From: Verrucomicrobiales bacterium
GTDB lineage: Bacteria; Verrucomicrobiota; Verrucomicrobiia; Limisphaerales; UBA1096
NCBI GenBank assembly: GCA_011523195.1
Contig: WTHH01000327.1
Span: forward strand, 1 to 5,829
DNA: 5,829 bases
Direction: 5' to 3'
This document shows positions 4,955 through 5,829 of the stretch, piece by piece. The position numbers and the translations under genes were made by a program. The notes below the pieces were generated by a model. The model saw nothing but the letters and a program-made list of their open reading frames with translations, did not search any database and was not told the DNA's origin. How positions within the stretch are numbered: the first letter of the stretch is position 1; each line of letters begins with the position of its first letter.

Positions 4955-5829
4955 ATGAAGGAAAAACGAACTCAACTTCTCCTGATTCTGACTACGGCCC
5001 TTGGCTTGGCCGTGCTGGCGGTGGGCTGTGGCGAGGCTCCGGCTCCTGAGGCTTCCCCAGCGAAGTCCCCCCGTGTTGAGCAGTTGAAACGTCAATTGGC
5101 CAGCCTGCAAAAACGATACGACAACGCCGATGCCCGGCTCAAGATGCTGCAGGCCCAACTCGTCGACGGGGACGCCGGGCCGATCACTAGCTACCTGCCG
5201 GTGGCCGACATTCTCGACGAGATGTTCGACTTCCGCATCGGCTCCAAGAGCCGCCGGGTCGACACGCGCCGGTTGAACTTCCTCATGGAAAGCCTGATCC
5301 GGCAGGGTGATGCGTCCGTGCCGGCGATCCGCAAATTTCTCGAGAAGATGGAGGATGTTGACTACGCGATCCGTCGGGAGGGCGAGGACGACGAGGAGTA
5401 CGCAAAGCGCTATCGAAACTTTCGCGCCACGCTGAGTTTTTCGCAGCCGCCGACCATGCGCATCGCGATGGTGGATGTGCTGGCCGAGATTGGTACCTCC
5501 TCAGCGGAGGCGGCGCTGGCCGAATTGCTCAAAACTACCGCGCGCGGTTTTGAGATTGCCTACACGGCCCGGGCATTGCGGAGCTGGCTGGGCGTCGACG
5601 CCTACAGCAAGGATGCCATCGCCGCCGCACACGAACTGTTGATCGAGCCGTTGGAGGTACCGGGCGGAAACCACTTCGATCGTGTCTCCAGAAATTACCT
5701 CTTCATGGTGCTGGACATGTATAAGGACCAGACCTTTGTCCAGAGCGCCCAGGCCATGTTCATCAACGATGACGGCCGGATCGATCGCACCATTCTGAAC
5801 TACTTCGACAACACCGGCCGCGACCAGGC
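4955..5829 (+). CDS. Lipoprotein with coiled coil and HEAT-like helical domain, paralogue 3 (partial, cut by window end)
   Basis: An open frame begins at ATG 4955 and stays open for 291 codons to the window end. The signal peptide MKEKRTQLLLILTTALGLAV leads to lipobox LAVGC, with Cys25 followed by Gly. A Pro/Ala-rich linker (26-39) precedes a clear predicted coiled coil at 40-70. The shared domain follows from about 83, with PPTMRIAMVDVLAEIG at 165-180 and FMVLDMYKDQTFVQSAQ at 250-266. Segment 165-232 is identical to paralogue 1 at 41 of 68 positions and to paralogue 2 at 38 of 68. Aligned with its paralogues, roughly 150-160 residues should be missing from the C-terminus. There is no visible Shine-Dalgarno, and the 39-base gap after paralogue 2 holds only the palindromic repeat, so expression from the upstream promoter is likely. 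Function is unknown. Confidence 0.9.
   Translation, partial: MKEKRTQLLLILTTALGLAVLAVGCGEAPAPEASPAKSPRVEQLKRQLASLQKRYDNADARLKMLQAQLVDGDAGPITSYLPVADILDEMFDFRIGSKSRRVDTRRLNFLMESLIRQGDASVPAIRKFLEKMEDVDYAIRREGEDDEEYAKRYRNFRATLSFSQPPTMRIAMVDVLAEIGTSSAEAALAELLKTTARGFEIAYTARALRSWLGVDAYSKDAIAAAHELLIEPLEVPGGNHFDRVSRNYLFMVLDMYKDQTFVQSAQAMFINDDGRIDRTILNYFDNTGRDQ

Noticed and set aside
4412..5158. 248-codon minus-strand open frame opposite lipoprotein genes 2 and 3.
   Set aside because: It is antisense to two genes with clear homology to each other and lies across their junction. Long antisense frames are common in GC-rich coding DNA.

Overview
The window comes from a bacterial chromosome of fairly high GC content. 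It holds a glycine-cleavage pair on the minus strand, followed by three tandem paralogous lipoprotein genes on the plus strand. The abundant HEAT-like lipoproteins, weak Shine-Dalgarno signals and overall style suggest a PVC-group bacterium, perhaps Verrucomicrobiota. That placement is inference, since no marker gene is present.

Layout: 1-120 is the 3' end of an unrecognised plus-strand gene. 121-330 is a convergent spacer with a palindromic repeat and two inverted repeats. 331-714 (minus) is gcvH and 750-1874 (minus) is gcvT, probably one transcript, gcvT first. 1875-2058 is a divergent spacer. 2059-3429, 3578-4915 and 4955-5829 (cut by the window end) are three plus-strand genes for related lipoproteins. 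Each has a lipoprotein signal, a predicted coiled coil and a conserved helical domain with HEAT-like character. A strong intrinsic terminator (3449-3475) closes the first lipoprotein gene. The second and third are 39 bp apart and probably co-transcribed.

GcvT and GcvH are the T and H proteins of the glycine cleavage system, which passes the aminomethyl group of glycine to tetrahydrofolate. The P and L proteins are not in this window. The three lipoproteins have no function I can name. Their shared architecture suggests envelope-anchored scaffold or binding proteins expanded by tandem duplication.

Two things stand out. First, the lipoprotein triplication includes one member with clearly AT-richer coding and Arg/Gly-rich segments the others lack. 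Second, a palindromic element built on GCTTGGCCAAGCGC occurs four times, mostly at gene boundaries and once inside gcvT.
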